Below, in pieces: positions 26,313 through 33,953 of a stretch of 64,000 bases of DNA. Positions within the stretch are counted from its first letter, which is position 1. The number at the start of each line of letters is the position of its first letter. The DNA comes from G965197555 sp965197555. GTDB taxonomy: Bacteria; Chloroflexota; Dehalococcoidia; Lucifugimonadales; UBA3495. The translations under genes and the position numbers were made by a program. The notes beneath the pieces were generated by a model. It saw nothing but the letters and a program-made list of their open reading frames with translations, ran no database searches and was not told where the DNA came from. Location of the stretch: the NCBI GenBank assembly GCA_965197555.1, contig OZ240213.1, forward strand, positions 868,001 through 932,000. Reading direction: 5' to 3'.

Positions 26313-27299
26313 ATGACCCAAACGCAGGTTCCGACCAGAGACATCACTTTGACCCAGGCTTTGAACGAGGCCATGCGAGAGGAGATGCGTATGGACGAAC
26401 GCGTCTTCATTATGGGTGAGGACATCCGAAGAGGAGTCTACGGCGCCTCCGGCGGGCTGTTCGATGAGTTCGGCGGGGAGAGAGTCAGGGACTGCCCGTT
26501 GTCGGAGAACGCCTTCATGGGCGCGGCCGTGGGAGCTGCGGCCGTGGGGATGCGGCCCATCGTGGAAAGCGCCTTTTGCTTCATGTGGGTGGCAATGGAC
26601 TCGCTGGTAAGCCAAGCGGCCAAGATGCGATATATGTTTGGGGGCCAGGTGAACCTGCCCATCGTATACCGCGCCTCCCTGTACTATGGTGGCAGCATGG
26701 CCGCTCACCACTCCGATAGGTCGTACCCTATCTTCATGCATATCCCCGGGTTCAAGGTCCTGTTCCCCAGCAACTCCTATGACGCCAAGGGACTGTTGAG
26801 GAGCGCCATCAGGGAGGACGACCCCGTCCTGTTCTGTGAAGACAGGACCATTCTAGGGGCTCGGGGTTACGTTCCTGAGGAGGAATACACTATTCCGTTG
26901 GGTGTGGCAGACATCAAGCGCCCCGGTGATGATCTAACCATCGTTGCCATCGGCGGCATGGTGCCCCGCGCTCTTGAAGCAGCCGAAATGCTGGAAAGGG
27001 ACGGGATCTCCGCCGAGGTCGTGGACCCCCGGACCATGGTTCCGTTGGACAAGGCGGCCATTCTGGGGTCCGTGGAGAAGACCGGTCGGCTGGTGGTGGT
27101 AGACATGGCCCACAAGACTTGCAGCGCAGCCAGCGAGATCGCTGCCATAGTGGCGATGGAGGGCTTCTGGCACCTTCAGGCTCCAATCCAGCGCCTGGGC
27201 ACCGCCAACGTACACATACCGTTCAGCCCGGCGCTGGAGCCGTTGTGCTATCCCACCGCTGAGACCATCGCCGAGGCCGCCAAGGTTACTCTGGAATAG
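26313..27299 (+). CDS. 2-oxoacid/acetoin dehydrogenase E1 beta subunit
   Basis: The beta subunit of E1, 328 residues, pairing with the upstream alpha subunit as an alpha2-beta2 tetramer. Signatures are ALNEAMREEMRMDERVFIMGED near the N-terminus, RVRDCPLSENAFMGAAVGAA (with the Glu that activates ThDP), and EVVDPRTMVPLDKAAI in the C-terminal transketolase domain. It begins 63 nt after the alpha gene. The ribosome site is weak (GAAGTGACG), so it may depend on coupling. Confidence 0.92.
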   Translation: MTQTQVPTRDITLTQALNEAMREEMRMDERVFIMGEDIRRGVYGASGGLFDEFGGERVRDCPLSENAFMGAAVGAAAVGMRPIVESAFCFMWVAMDSLVSQAAKMRYMFGGQVNLPIVYRASLYYGGSMAAHHSDRSYPIFMHIPGFKVLFPSNSYDAKGLLRSAIREDDPVLFCEDRTILGARGYVPEEEYTIPLGVADIKRPGDDLTIVAIGGMVPRALEAAEMLERDGISAEVVDPRTMVPLDKAAILGSVEKTGRLVVVDMAHKTCSAASEIAAIVAMEGFWHLQAPIQRLGTANVHIPFSPALEPLCYPTAETIAEAAKVTLE

Positions 27300-27416
27300 C
27301 AGGAATGCTGAATAATGGGCTACGGCGCCCGGAAAGCGTCCGTTCGAGGTGGGCTATAAGCCCTGGCTGGTAAGCGTTTCCCGGTATAGACCACAGCAGC
27401 GACAGAGAGGAGTCCA

Positions 27417-28739
27417 ATGGCTGCGGAAATCGTTCTCCCCCAGTGGGGCATGGAGATGCAGGACGGCACCATCGTTCGGTGGCTGAAGCAGGAGGGGGAT
27501 GTCATCCAGGAGGGGGAGCCCATCGTCGAGGTGGAGACTGCCAAACTCCAGACGGAGCTGGAGTCCATCGCCTCGGGTGTGCTGGCCCATATCCTGGTGC
27601 CCGAGGGGGCAACCGTGCCGATTCGAGCGATACTAGCCATAGTGGCCGCGCCCGGGGAAGAGGTGGCCAGGCCCGGGGGCAGCCCAGCGCCCGCTAGCTC
27701 TCAGCCACAGGCAGCGACGGTGGCGGCCGCTCCATCTAGGTCCTCAGTTGGCGCCGATGGCCGACCGGGCGTCCAGGTGGTGCCGGCGGCTAGACGCTTG
27801 GCCCAAGAGCGCGGCGTCGACCTAGCTTCCGTCCAGGGGACCGGGCCTAGAGGCCGAATCGTGATAAACGACGTGGAACGGGCCATCCTGTCACCTCCAA
27901 CTGCGGCTCCTTCTGCAGGGAGAGTCCAGGTAGTGCCCGCAGCGCGGCGATTGGCCCAGGAGAACGGGGTGGACCTAGACCTAGTCCAAGGGTCCGGCCC
28001 CGGGGGCAGAATCCTCGTCGAGGACGTGGAACGGGCCATCAACCTCCCCGCCAAGTCCCCCGATCAAGTAGTGCCGCTGGAGGGCATCCGCCGGACCATT
28101 GCCACGCGGATGCTGCTAAGCCTGCAAACAATGGCCCAGGTTACTTTGACCACCGAAGCCAATGTGTCTCAGGCGATGATCCTAAGGGCCGGCTTATCGC
28201 GCCAGTGGGAAGGTCAGAGCCTCAGTCCGTTGCATCTGGTTATTAAAGCCACAGCCAGGGCGTTAAAGGCCCATCCACGCATGAATGGCCATCAAGAGGA
28301 TGAACAGGTGCGCCTGCTGGACCAGATCAACATCGGCATCGCGGTGTCGTTGCCTGAAGGTCTGATTACGCCGGTGATCCCGGAGGCGGACGGGAAGAGT
28401 CTTGCCCAAATTGCCAGCGAAGCCAGGGACTTGGCCACCAGGACCCGTGAGGGGAAAGCCAGGCCGGAAGATGTGTTGGGCGGCACTTTCACTGTCACCA
28501 ACTTGGGAGTCTACGACATTGACGGGTTCACCCCCATAATCAACCCACCGCAAGTGGGGATCTTGGGGGTAGGCCGGGTGGTGGAGAAGCCCATAATAGA
28601 AGGCGGCCAAGTAGCCAAGGGTGACATGATGTTCCTCAGCCTAACCTTCGATCACCGGGTGGTGGACGGCGCGCCCGCCGCCGAGTTCCTTCAGTCGGTC
28701 AAGCAGTACCTGGAAGACCCTTGGTGGATGGTGGCCTGA
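27417..28739 (+). CDS. Dihydrolipoamide acyltransferase (E2) with two peripheral-subunit-binding domains
   Basis: The E2 core of the dehydrogenase complex, 440 residues. An N-terminal lipoyl domain has the lipoylated Lys43 in VETAKLQTELE. Then come two consecutive PSBD modules (about 118-155 and 168-205), both starting VQVVPAARRLAQE and ending in VERAI, followed by the CAT domain ending in DHRVVDG (His413, Asp417). Most bacterial E2 proteins carry one PSBD. No E3 gene is adjacent, so a shared lipoamide dehydrogenase must be used. GAGAGGAG precedes the ATG, and a strong terminator follows the stop. Confidence 0.9.
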   Translation: MAAEIVLPQWGMEMQDGTIVRWLKQEGDVIQEGEPIVEVETAKLQTELESIASGVLAHILVPEGATVPIRAILAIVAAPGEEVARPGGSPAPASSQPQAATVAAAPSRSSVGADGRPGVQVVPAARRLAQERGVDLASVQGTGPRGRIVINDVERAILSPPTAAPSAGRVQVVPAARRLAQENGVDLDLVQGSGPGGRILVEDVERAINLPAKSPDQVVPLEGIRRTIATRMLLSLQTMAQVTLTTEANVSQAMILRAGLSRQWEGQSLSPLHLVIKATARALKAHPRMNGHQEDEQVRLLDQINIGIAVSLPEGLITPVIPEADGKSLAQIASEARDLATRTREGKARPEDVLGGTFTVTNLGVYDIDGFTPIINPPQVGILGVGRVVEKPIIEGGQVAKGDMMFLSLTFDHRVVDGAPAAEFLQSVKQYLEDPWWMVA

Positions 28740-28766
28740 ACCTAACCGAGGTAACGGAACACTTAC

Positions 28767-28800
28767 AAATGAGGCAGGTGGTCTTCCACCTGCCTCATTT
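28767..28800 (+). terminator. Rho-independent terminator of the E1-E2 operon
   Basis: A perfect 15-bp inverted repeat (AAATGAGGCAGGTGG / CCACCTGCCTCATTT) with a TCTT loop, followed by GTTTT, 27 bp after the E2 stop. It could also serve the converging YIP1 pseudogene. Confidence 0.92.
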
Positions 28801-28858
28801 GTTTTCATCGTGCGTCGGCTCTTAGACCGATCGCTTGGAGTCACTCTTTTGGCCATGA

Positions 28859-29203
28859 TTACAGCAGCGCGATCATGATGCCGATCAATGCCATGTACAC
28901 AATAAAGCCAATGACCGCCACCCCGATGGCCCGCCAAGTGGAGGTATAGTCCAAGGCTTGTCTAATCGCGATAACCATCGCTGCGAATTGCCAAATTGAG
29001 GCTGCCACAACCACTATAGGACCGATGGCAGGTATAAACCCGAAGATTTTCAGGACCCCGGGTGATTGGGCGTAGCCGAGGGTCCGTGCTAATTGGCTCC
29101 AGTCCGCATGAGTCTCAGCGGACCGAAGTATGGATGTGCCGACCAAGTAGGTGACCCACGCCCAAAACATCCATCCAACCAGACCTACTAAGACACCGCC
29201 TAA
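28859..29203 (-). pseudogene. YIP1-type membrane protein, C-terminal fragment
   Basis: The C-terminal two thirds of a small multi-pass membrane protein (YIP1-like): about 114 residues with three to four hydrophobic segments, including VLVGLVGWMFWAWVTYLVG and VIGFIVYMALIGIMIALL. The frame continues upstream only into insertion-sequence DNA. Removing 29204-30632 plus one CTAA copy joins ...GSIFGL to LGGVLVGLVG in frame, giving an intact protein of 167 residues. The break is therefore recent and otherwise clean. Confidence 0.8.
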
Positions 29204-29266
29204 TACTACAGTTGCAGAACAATAATGGGTAGAATTGAGGCATTCCAGCGGTGGTGAGGTGAGGCG

Positions 29267-30454
29267 GTGGTTGCGGGTGAGGATGAAGTGGCGGAAGTGG
29301 GTCGGTGGGCTGAGGGTATCGACCGGGTACACGAGTGCATTGCGGGAAGGTTCCGGCGTCCCGAACCACGTCGACGATCGCTGGACTATCTGAAAGGGCT
29401 GCTCAGTCCGGTGGAGCGCAAGAACGGCTGGCAACTGGCGGAGCAGGCCGGGGACGCCACACCCTATGGGGTGCAGCATCTGCTGTCAAGTTACATCTGG
29501 GACGCGGACCTGGTTCGCGATGATCTCAGGGACTACGTGGTGGAGCACTTGGGCGACGCCAACGGGGTGTTGGTGGTGGATGAAACCGGGTTTCTCAAGA
29601 AGGGGAACAAGTCCGCAGGGGTGCAGCGTCAGTACAGCGGCACGGCGGGACGGATCGAGAACTGCCAGATTGGGGTATTGTTGACCTACGCTACTGCCAA
29701 GGGGAGGACCCTGCTGGACCGGGAGCTTTACCTGCCCCAGGTGTGGGTCGATGACCAGGAACGTAGGGAGGAGGCTGGTGTGCCAGAGAAAGTGGCGTTC
29801 CGTACCAAGCCGCAACTGGCCCGGCGGATGCTGGAACGGGCGGTGGAGTCGGGAGTCCCCTTCGGCTGGGCCACTGGGGACGAGGTCTACGGCAATGACC
29901 GCAACTTGCGGCTGTGGCTGGAGCGGCGAGACATTCCCCACGTGCTGGCCATCAAGAGCAATGAGAAGTTGTGGGCTTGGACGGACAAGGGTCCGCGCCA
30001 GGTGCGGGCGGACCGGCTGGCGCCTGGGGTGGAGGAACCCGGCTGGGTGCGGCGCAGCGCGGGCGACGGCGCCAAGGGACCCCGGGTATACGATTGGGCG
30101 CGGGTGGAGATCCGGCCCCTGAAGGAGCCGGGCAAGGGGTACTGGCTGCTGGTCCGGCGCAGCGTGGCCAAGCCCGAGGAACTGGCCTACTACGTGTGCT
30201 ACGGCCCGGCGGGAACAACCCTGAAGGAACTGGTGCGGGTGGCCGGAACCCGGTGGGCCATTGAGGAATGCTTTGAGGAGGCCAAGGGACAGGTGGGACT
30301 GGACCAATACGAGGTGCGCCGGTGGGACGGCTGGTACCGGCACATCACCCTGGCGATGCTGGCCCACGCCTACCTGGCGGTGGTACGGCACCAGGCATCG
30401 TCGCAGGGCCGTTTGGGAGAAAAGGGGGCTGCCCCAGTTTGGACGAAAGGCTGA
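29267..30454 (+). CDS. IS701-family DDE transposase (C-terminus frameshifted)
   Basis: A DDE transposase of 395 residues. The first Asp is D105 (VLVVDETGFLKKG), the second lies in ATGDEVYGND near 205, and the Glu lies in WAIEECFEEAKGQVGLDQYEVR near 332. The start is a GTG with GAGG upstream. The frame ends early at 30454; the expected tail, with LIPLTVPEVRRLL and RWSRWRRRHQ, continues in the -1 frame to 30630. The switch is at or near AAAAGGGGG (30420-30428). It may be a decayed gene, a slippage site, or a homopolymer assembly error. All three catalytic acids precede the break. Confidence 0.88.
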   Translation: MVAGEDEVAEVGRWAEGIDRVHECIAGRFRRPEPRRRSLDYLKGLLSPVERKNGWQLAEQAGDATPYGVQHLLSSYIWDADLVRDDLRDYVVEHLGDANGVLVVDETGFLKKGNKSAGVQRQYSGTAGRIENCQIGVLLTYATAKGRTLLDRELYLPQVWVDDQERREEAGVPEKVAFRTKPQLARRMLERAVESGVPFGWATGDEVYGNDRNLRLWLERRDIPHVLAIKSNEKLWAWTDKGPRQVRADRLAPGVEEPGWVRRSAGDGAKGPRVYDWARVEIRPLKEPGKGYWLLVRRSVAKPEELAYYVCYGPAGTTLKELVRVAGTRWAIEECFEEAKGQVGLDQYEVRRWDGWYRHITLAMLAHAYLAVVRHQASSQGRLGEKGAAPVWTKG

Positions 30455-30630
30455 TACCGCTGACGGTGCCCGAGGTTCGGCGGTTACTCTACCGGCTGAT
30501 ATGGAGACACCACCCTACGGACGAATCAGTGCTGCGGTGGTCCCGGTGGAGACGGCGGCACCAGGCAACGGCCCGGCGCTGCCATTACCGACGCCGCCTG
30601 AAACTCCTCACCACATTTCTGCAACTGTAG
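30429..30630 (+). pseudogene. Out-of-frame C-terminal tail of the IS701 transposase
   Basis: The frame -1 to the transposase encodes SLDERLIPLTVPEVRRLLYR and a very basic RWRRRHQATARRCHYRRR tail, ending with a TAG inside the right inverted repeat. This is the normal end of IS701-type transposases. Confidence 0.7.
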
Positions 30631-30632
30631 TA

Positions 30633-30795
30633 CTAAGAGGCCGAAGATGCTACCAGGGCCAATGTTACCGATTCCTGTGGCTAACGCGACAAGCACAACT
30701 ACCGCCATCGCCTGCAGCGTCGCGGAACGGTCGGCCTCAACCTCTTCATAGATGTGCGGGTTGAGCATCGCCGCGCCAATCATTCTCCGGATCAA
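30633..30795 (-). pseudogene. YIP1-type membrane protein, N-terminal fragment
   Basis: The first 53 codons of the interrupted gene: a short cytosolic start (LNPHIYEEVEADRSATLQA) and one hydrophobic helix (AMAVVVLVALATGIGNIG). The start is TTG at 30795 or ATG at 30783; CGGAGA before the ATG supports the latter. The LNPxxYEEVExDRxA opening is typical of small YIP1-like proteins of Chloroflexi. It becomes continuous with 29203-28859 once the insertion sequence is removed. Confidence 0.8.
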
Positions 30796-31152
30796 TTCTC
30801 TCCGCTCCTAGTGATGGTTGAGGCAAAGAATTCCGTAGTTTGCCATCACAGCGATTATAAGCCTCGATGGCAGGGGCAGGCCTAGAATCGCGTGAATCGG
30901 TATCAGCAAAAAATTGTTCGGGACATCGGGGAGACGTTGCTAAGGCCCATCCTCCTCTGCATACCGAGGACGCGCCAATACGGGATATCAGCTACGGGAA
31001 TGGATGAGCTATAAAGATGGCGGAGGGAGTGGGATTACTATTCGTAGCTAAAAGTGCCCGTTCACTCCGCTGCGTATACATTTTTCTGTACCTATTCGCT
31101 AGTCACGCCCGACATGCCGCACCCGTAAGTTAGTGCCGCCTGGTTCAATCTC
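30796..31152. other. Intergenic region without a recognised gene
   Basis: About 360 bp between the YIP1 start and the repressor stop. It should hold the YIP1 promoter. An imperfect inverted repeat (TGATGG..GGCAAA / TTTGCCATCA, around 30811-30847) is the only structure I see. Confidence 0.4.
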
Positions 31153-31821
31153 TTAGAAAGCCCTTCCCATCCACCGGACCTCGCCGATGATGTCCGTTTC
31201 CTCGGTTAGAAATAGCGGCGGCCACTCCGGGTTGTCGCTCATCAGCCACCAGCCTTGGGCATTCCGTTTGGCCCGCTTCACTACCACGCCTTCTTCAGTG
31301 CGCATCACATAGATGCGGCCTGCCCGCAACTCCTGGCGGCTGCGGTCCACAATGACTTGAGAGCCATCGGTTAATGTTGGTTCCATAGAATCCCCCCGGA
31401 CACCGATGATGTGGCAGTGCCGGGGGTTGATACGGTGGCGGCGCAACCAGTTATCCCGAAACCAGAGGACGCCCACCGGCGTCTCGTCGTAGACCTGGGC
31501 CCCGGAACCGACGGCGGCCATCACTTCCAGGACTGCTACTGGGCGGATGCCTGGTTCGGCCTGGTCCTCATTGCGCCCGCCATCGTAGGTCGCCCTGATC
31601 TGGGAGGCGGGGGCCGGGTCGTGAGAGGCCCCCAGCAAATAATCAGTTGTTACAGCAAGTTCCCTGGCGACTTTCACAAGGTCATCTGGACGTAACCCTC
31701 TATGACCTCGCTCGACCAGGGAAATCATCTGCTGGGTACGCTCATCGCCCAAAGCGACCGCAAGGTCTATTTGCGTCATCCCAGCACGCCTGCGGGCTTC
31801 TGCCAATCGTTCGGCCAGCAT
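31153..31821 (-). CDS. XRE/S24 (LexA-CI-like) transcriptional repressor
   Basis: A 222-residue repressor: an N-terminal XRE helix-turn-helix (about 1-58, AGMTQIDLAVALGDERTQQM) and a C-terminal S24 peptidase domain with catalytic Ser in GVRGDSMEPTLTDG and Lys in GVVVKRAKRN. Such proteins self-cleave when RecA filaments form, linking a prophage or island to the SOS response. The start at 31821 (MLAERL) has GAGG upstream; the frame is open to 31869. Palindromic sites lie in the divergent gap toward HicA, so it probably controls itself and perhaps the toxin operon. Confidence 0.88.
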   Translation of the reverse strand: MLAERLAEARRRAGMTQIDLAVALGDERTQQMISLVERGHRGLRPDDLVKVARELAVTTDYLLGASHDPAPASQIRATYDGGRNEDQAEPGIRPVAVLEVMAAVGSGAQVYDETPVGVLWFRDNWLRRHRINPRHCHIIGVRGDSMEPTLTDGSQVIVDRSRQELRAGRIYVMRTEEGVVVKRAKRNAQGWWLMSDNPEWPPLFLTEETDIIGEVRWMGRAF

Positions 31822-31864
31822 TGTTAACCTCACAACATTTGCGTACAGAATTGGCTCTTGACAA

Positions 31865-31893
31865 ACCACGAATCGTGGTGTTCACTCACCACG
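31865..31893. promoter_or_regulatory. Overlapping palindromic operators
   Basis: ACCACGA-A-TCGTGGT (31865-31879) is a perfect 15-bp palindrome with one central base. It overlaps a second inverted repeat, CGTGGTG / CACCACG (31874-31880 and 31887-31893). The sites lie between the divergent repressor and hicA genes. Directly after them, TATAGTACC occurs twice (31912-31920 and 31924-31932). They are likely operators for the S24 repressor. Confidence 0.6.
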
Positions 31894-31948
31894 GTTGACA
31901 AGGATTGTATTTATAGTACCGTGTATAGTACCATTCAAAGGCGGAGCC

Positions 31949-32185
31949 GTGACCCAACTCGACAAACTGATCAAACGAATCTGCGCACGGCCTCCAGAAG
32001 CGAGCTTTAACGATGTCCGTCGCCTCCTTGAAGCCTACGGTTGGGTCCTCAAACGCCAGAAGGGAAGTCACTTCCATTTCACCAGGCCAGGAGAGGGGAC
32101 CCAGACCGTCCCATTGGTAAGGGGCCGCTCCGTGAAGCGCTACATCTTGGATCAAATCATTGAACGACTCGGATTGGATGAATGA
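31949..32185 (+). CDS. hicA: HicA-type mRNA interferase toxin
   Basis: A 78-residue HicA toxin with the dsRBD-like fold: VRRLLEAYGWVLKRQKGSHFHF holds the catalytic His (about residue 41), followed by TVPLVRGRSVKRYILDQIIERL. It would cleave mRNA when released from HicB. The start is a GTG at 31949 with GGCGGAG upstream; the longer frame reading from 31895 would run through the operator region. Its stop overlaps the hicB start region, so the two are translationally coupled. First gene of a three-gene toxin-antitoxin-chaperone operon. Confidence 0.85.
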   Translation: MTQLDKLIKRICARPPEASFNDVRRLLEAYGWVLKRQKGSHFHFTRPGEGTQTVPLVRGRSVKRYILDQIIERLGLDE

Positions 32186-32660
32186 GATGGTTACGCCCAC
32201 TAATCGAAAGCCTTTAGATCACTATTTAAGCCTTCAGTACCCGTTCGTGGTCCACGCGGATCCGGATGGGGGATACGTCATTGTTTACCCGGATTTACCA
32301 GGCTGTCTCTCGCAGGCTGAGACCCTTGATAAAATCCCCGCCATGGCGGAGGATGCTCGGACGGGGTGGATCGAGACGGAGTATGAAGAGGGACGAAACA
32401 TTCCCGAGCCCTCTTACCAGGAGTACAGCGGCAAGTTCAACGTGCGCATACCGAAGTCGTTGCACCGTGCGCTGGCGGATGCTGCCGCCCACGACGGTGT
32501 CAGCCTCAATCAGTACGTGGTCACGTTGCTCTCAAGTGGGAACACCTACATGCAACTCGAGCGTCAGCTGAGTAAACGTTTGCCTTATCGTTTGCTTGGT
32601 AATCCTGTCGAACCTCGGGTACAGCGTAACAATTGGGTCCAAGACCCCGTTGCAGCATGA
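32178..32660 (+). CDS. hicB: HicB-type antitoxin with C-terminal extension
   Basis: A 160-residue antitoxin. The N-terminal HicB domain (FVVHADPDGGYVIVYPDLPG, WIETEYEEGRNIPEP) has a degraded RNase-H-like fold. Next is a ribbon-helix-helix segment (FNVRIPKSLHRALADAAAHD, SLNQYVVTLLSS) for DNA binding and dimerisation. After it about 40 residues remain (YMQLERQLSKRLPYRLL to the end) that ordinary HicB proteins lack. Because a SecB-like gene follows, this tail is a good candidate chaperone-addiction sequence. The start could be 32178 or 32187. The stop overlaps the next ATG (ATGA). Confidence 0.85.
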   Translation: MNEMVTPTNRKPLDHYLSLQYPFVVHADPDGGYVIVYPDLPGCLSQAETLDKIPAMAEDARTGWIETEYEEGRNIPEPSYQEYSGKFNVRIPKSLHRALADAAAHDGVSLNQYVVTLLSSGNTYMQLERQLSKRLPYRLLGNPVEPRVQRNNWVQDPVAA

Positions 32661-33124
32661 CTGCGGAGGACAGCAATCCGTCTTCGCATCACCTGCCAAC
32701 GGAGCCTATTGACCCGGCGATTTATAACGCGTTCATCGGCCAGATTGAACTCTCCTCAATCTGGCTAAGTTATTCCTTGATAGAAAACTCCGGTGGCCCC
32801 GGCAATCCTGGGGAAGCCAGCATAGGGATTGCTGCCAGTGCTCGCTGGGAATCTGTGGTGGGTGGATTTGTCGCATTTCACGCATACGACGTGAAAATAG
32901 AAGCGACTGATTCCAAAGTGGCAAACATCAGCGTTACGTTTGGGCTGGAGTTCGAATCCGAACAAGCCATGTCAGAGGAGTTGTTTACTGTCTTTCAAGA
33001 TGTGAACCTCCCCGTCAACACCTGGCCCTATCTGAGGTCGTTTCTAGCCGACGGACTGGGGCGAATGGGGTGGCCGCCACTGACTCTCCAAGTGTTCAAG
33101 ATCGGCATCCAGTCCTCTCCGTGA
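32657..33124 (+). CDS. SecB-like chaperone of a toxin-antitoxin-chaperone system
   Basis: A 155-residue SecB-fold protein. The C-terminal half is diagnostic: VFQDVNLPVNTWPYLRSFLA followed by GRMGWPPLTLQVFKIG, which corresponds to the SecB/Rv1957-like pattern of an aromatic-Pro-Tyr-x-Arg segment and then a G-x-PPL strand. The N-terminal half is beta-rich (SSIWLSYSLI, ASARWESVVGGFVAFHAYDV). The ATG at 32657 overlaps the hicB stop by ATGA, indicating coupled translation. In known TAC systems the chaperone binds the antitoxin tail and protects it from proteolysis. Confidence 0.75.
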   Translation: MTAEDSNPSSHHLPTEPIDPAIYNAFIGQIELSSIWLSYSLIENSGGPGNPGEASIGIAASARWESVVGGFVAFHAYDVKIEATDSKVANISVTFGLEFESEQAMSEELFTVFQDVNLPVNTWPYLRSFLADGLGRMGWPPLTLQVFKIGIQSSP

Positions 33125-33253
33125 TGCAAGAGAAGCCACTCCGTATATCATTCGGGCAGGAAGGTTACATTGCCGCTTGACGTTTTTCAGCTTCTAGGGC
33201 GGCAACTGTCCAACCCATTCAACGCGATCAAAGACAAAGGCCCATTCCCGGCA

Positions 33254-33556
33254 TCAAAGCTTACCCCTAGCCTTGCTTACCCCTGCCCTGTCCCGGTTCG
33301 AGGGCTGGCTTCTGGCCAACCGGTCGGCCGGGGAGATCTCCCGGTGTACCCTGGCCACGTCCTCGGCGCCCAAGGTCCGGAAATAGGTCTCCGGTATCTT
33401 CTTCCAGCCACCACTTAACATAAGCACCCGCTCAGGCATACCGGAGCGAAGCGCGTTGATCGCATAGGTGTGACGGAACTGGTGCGGGTGCAAGCCGGGA
33501 AGTCCAGCCCGCTTGGCCAGCCTCTCCAGCATGTGGCGAAACCATCCCGAGCCCAT
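33254..33556 (-). pseudogene. Tyrosine recombinase C-terminal fragment
   Basis: About 100 residues from the catalytic end of a phage-type integrase. LHPHQFRHTYAINALRSGM carries the HxxR box, and GGWKKIPETYFRTLG carries the Trp/His position and the nucleophile Tyr. The N-terminal DNA-binding part and the first catalytic Arg are missing, and no matching frame lies upstream. It is a decayed remnant at the edge of the accessory region. The last 30 residues are disordered and may be read-through. Confidence 0.7.
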
Positions 33557-33719
33557 GGCCTCCCCTCTTGAAGTTACCCATAAGGGAGGGGCATCATCGG
33601 ATGATGATGGCTAGGTGGCGGGTCCCAGTCCCTCCTGTCAACGTCTACCGGTGGTGGCACGGCTACCTAGGGCACATGCTGGAAGGCGCTCTGGCCGCCG
33701 GAGTGATGGTGGCTGGCCC

Positions 33720-33815
33720 CTCAGCCGGTGGTTGGGCCACCGGTCTTTCAGCACTACGCTGATCTACCTGGAGCTGATCCCTGACCCAGCGGGCAGGTTG
33801 GCATCGGTGCCGTGA
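33720..33815 (+). pseudogene. Tyrosine recombinase C-terminal scrap
   Basis: About 31 codons, LSRWLGHRSFSTTLIYLELI then PDPAGRLASVP and stop, match the end of another integrase: the LGH box followed by the Tyr nucleophile in IYLEL. It lies on the strand opposite to the fragment at 33254 and is a different subfamily. The upstream frame is not recombinase-like. Confidence 0.6.
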
Positions 33816-33953
33816 CCGTCGCCGTAAATACCCAAGAGGGTTAGAGCGGGAAGTGGCTTTAGATGGCAATTCTACGTGTCGAGCGGGCCGAGGTAGCGCA
33901 CCGCGCGGAGATCCTTTGGGCCGGAACTCGGCTTGATAAGCGTTCTTGGACGT

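Larger units (their letters stand above)
29200..30636. mobile_element. IS701-family insertion sequence with its CTAA target duplication
   Basis: The element itself is 29204-30632 (1429 bp). Its ends are a perfect 16-bp inverted repeat, TACTACAGTTGCAGAA, at 29204-29219 and 30617-30632. The flanking CTAA at 29200-29203 and 30633-30636 is a 4-bp target duplication of the YTAR type expected for IS701. It carries one transposase gene on the plus strand and splits a YIP1-like gene. Precise excision restores that reading frame. Confidence 0.93.
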
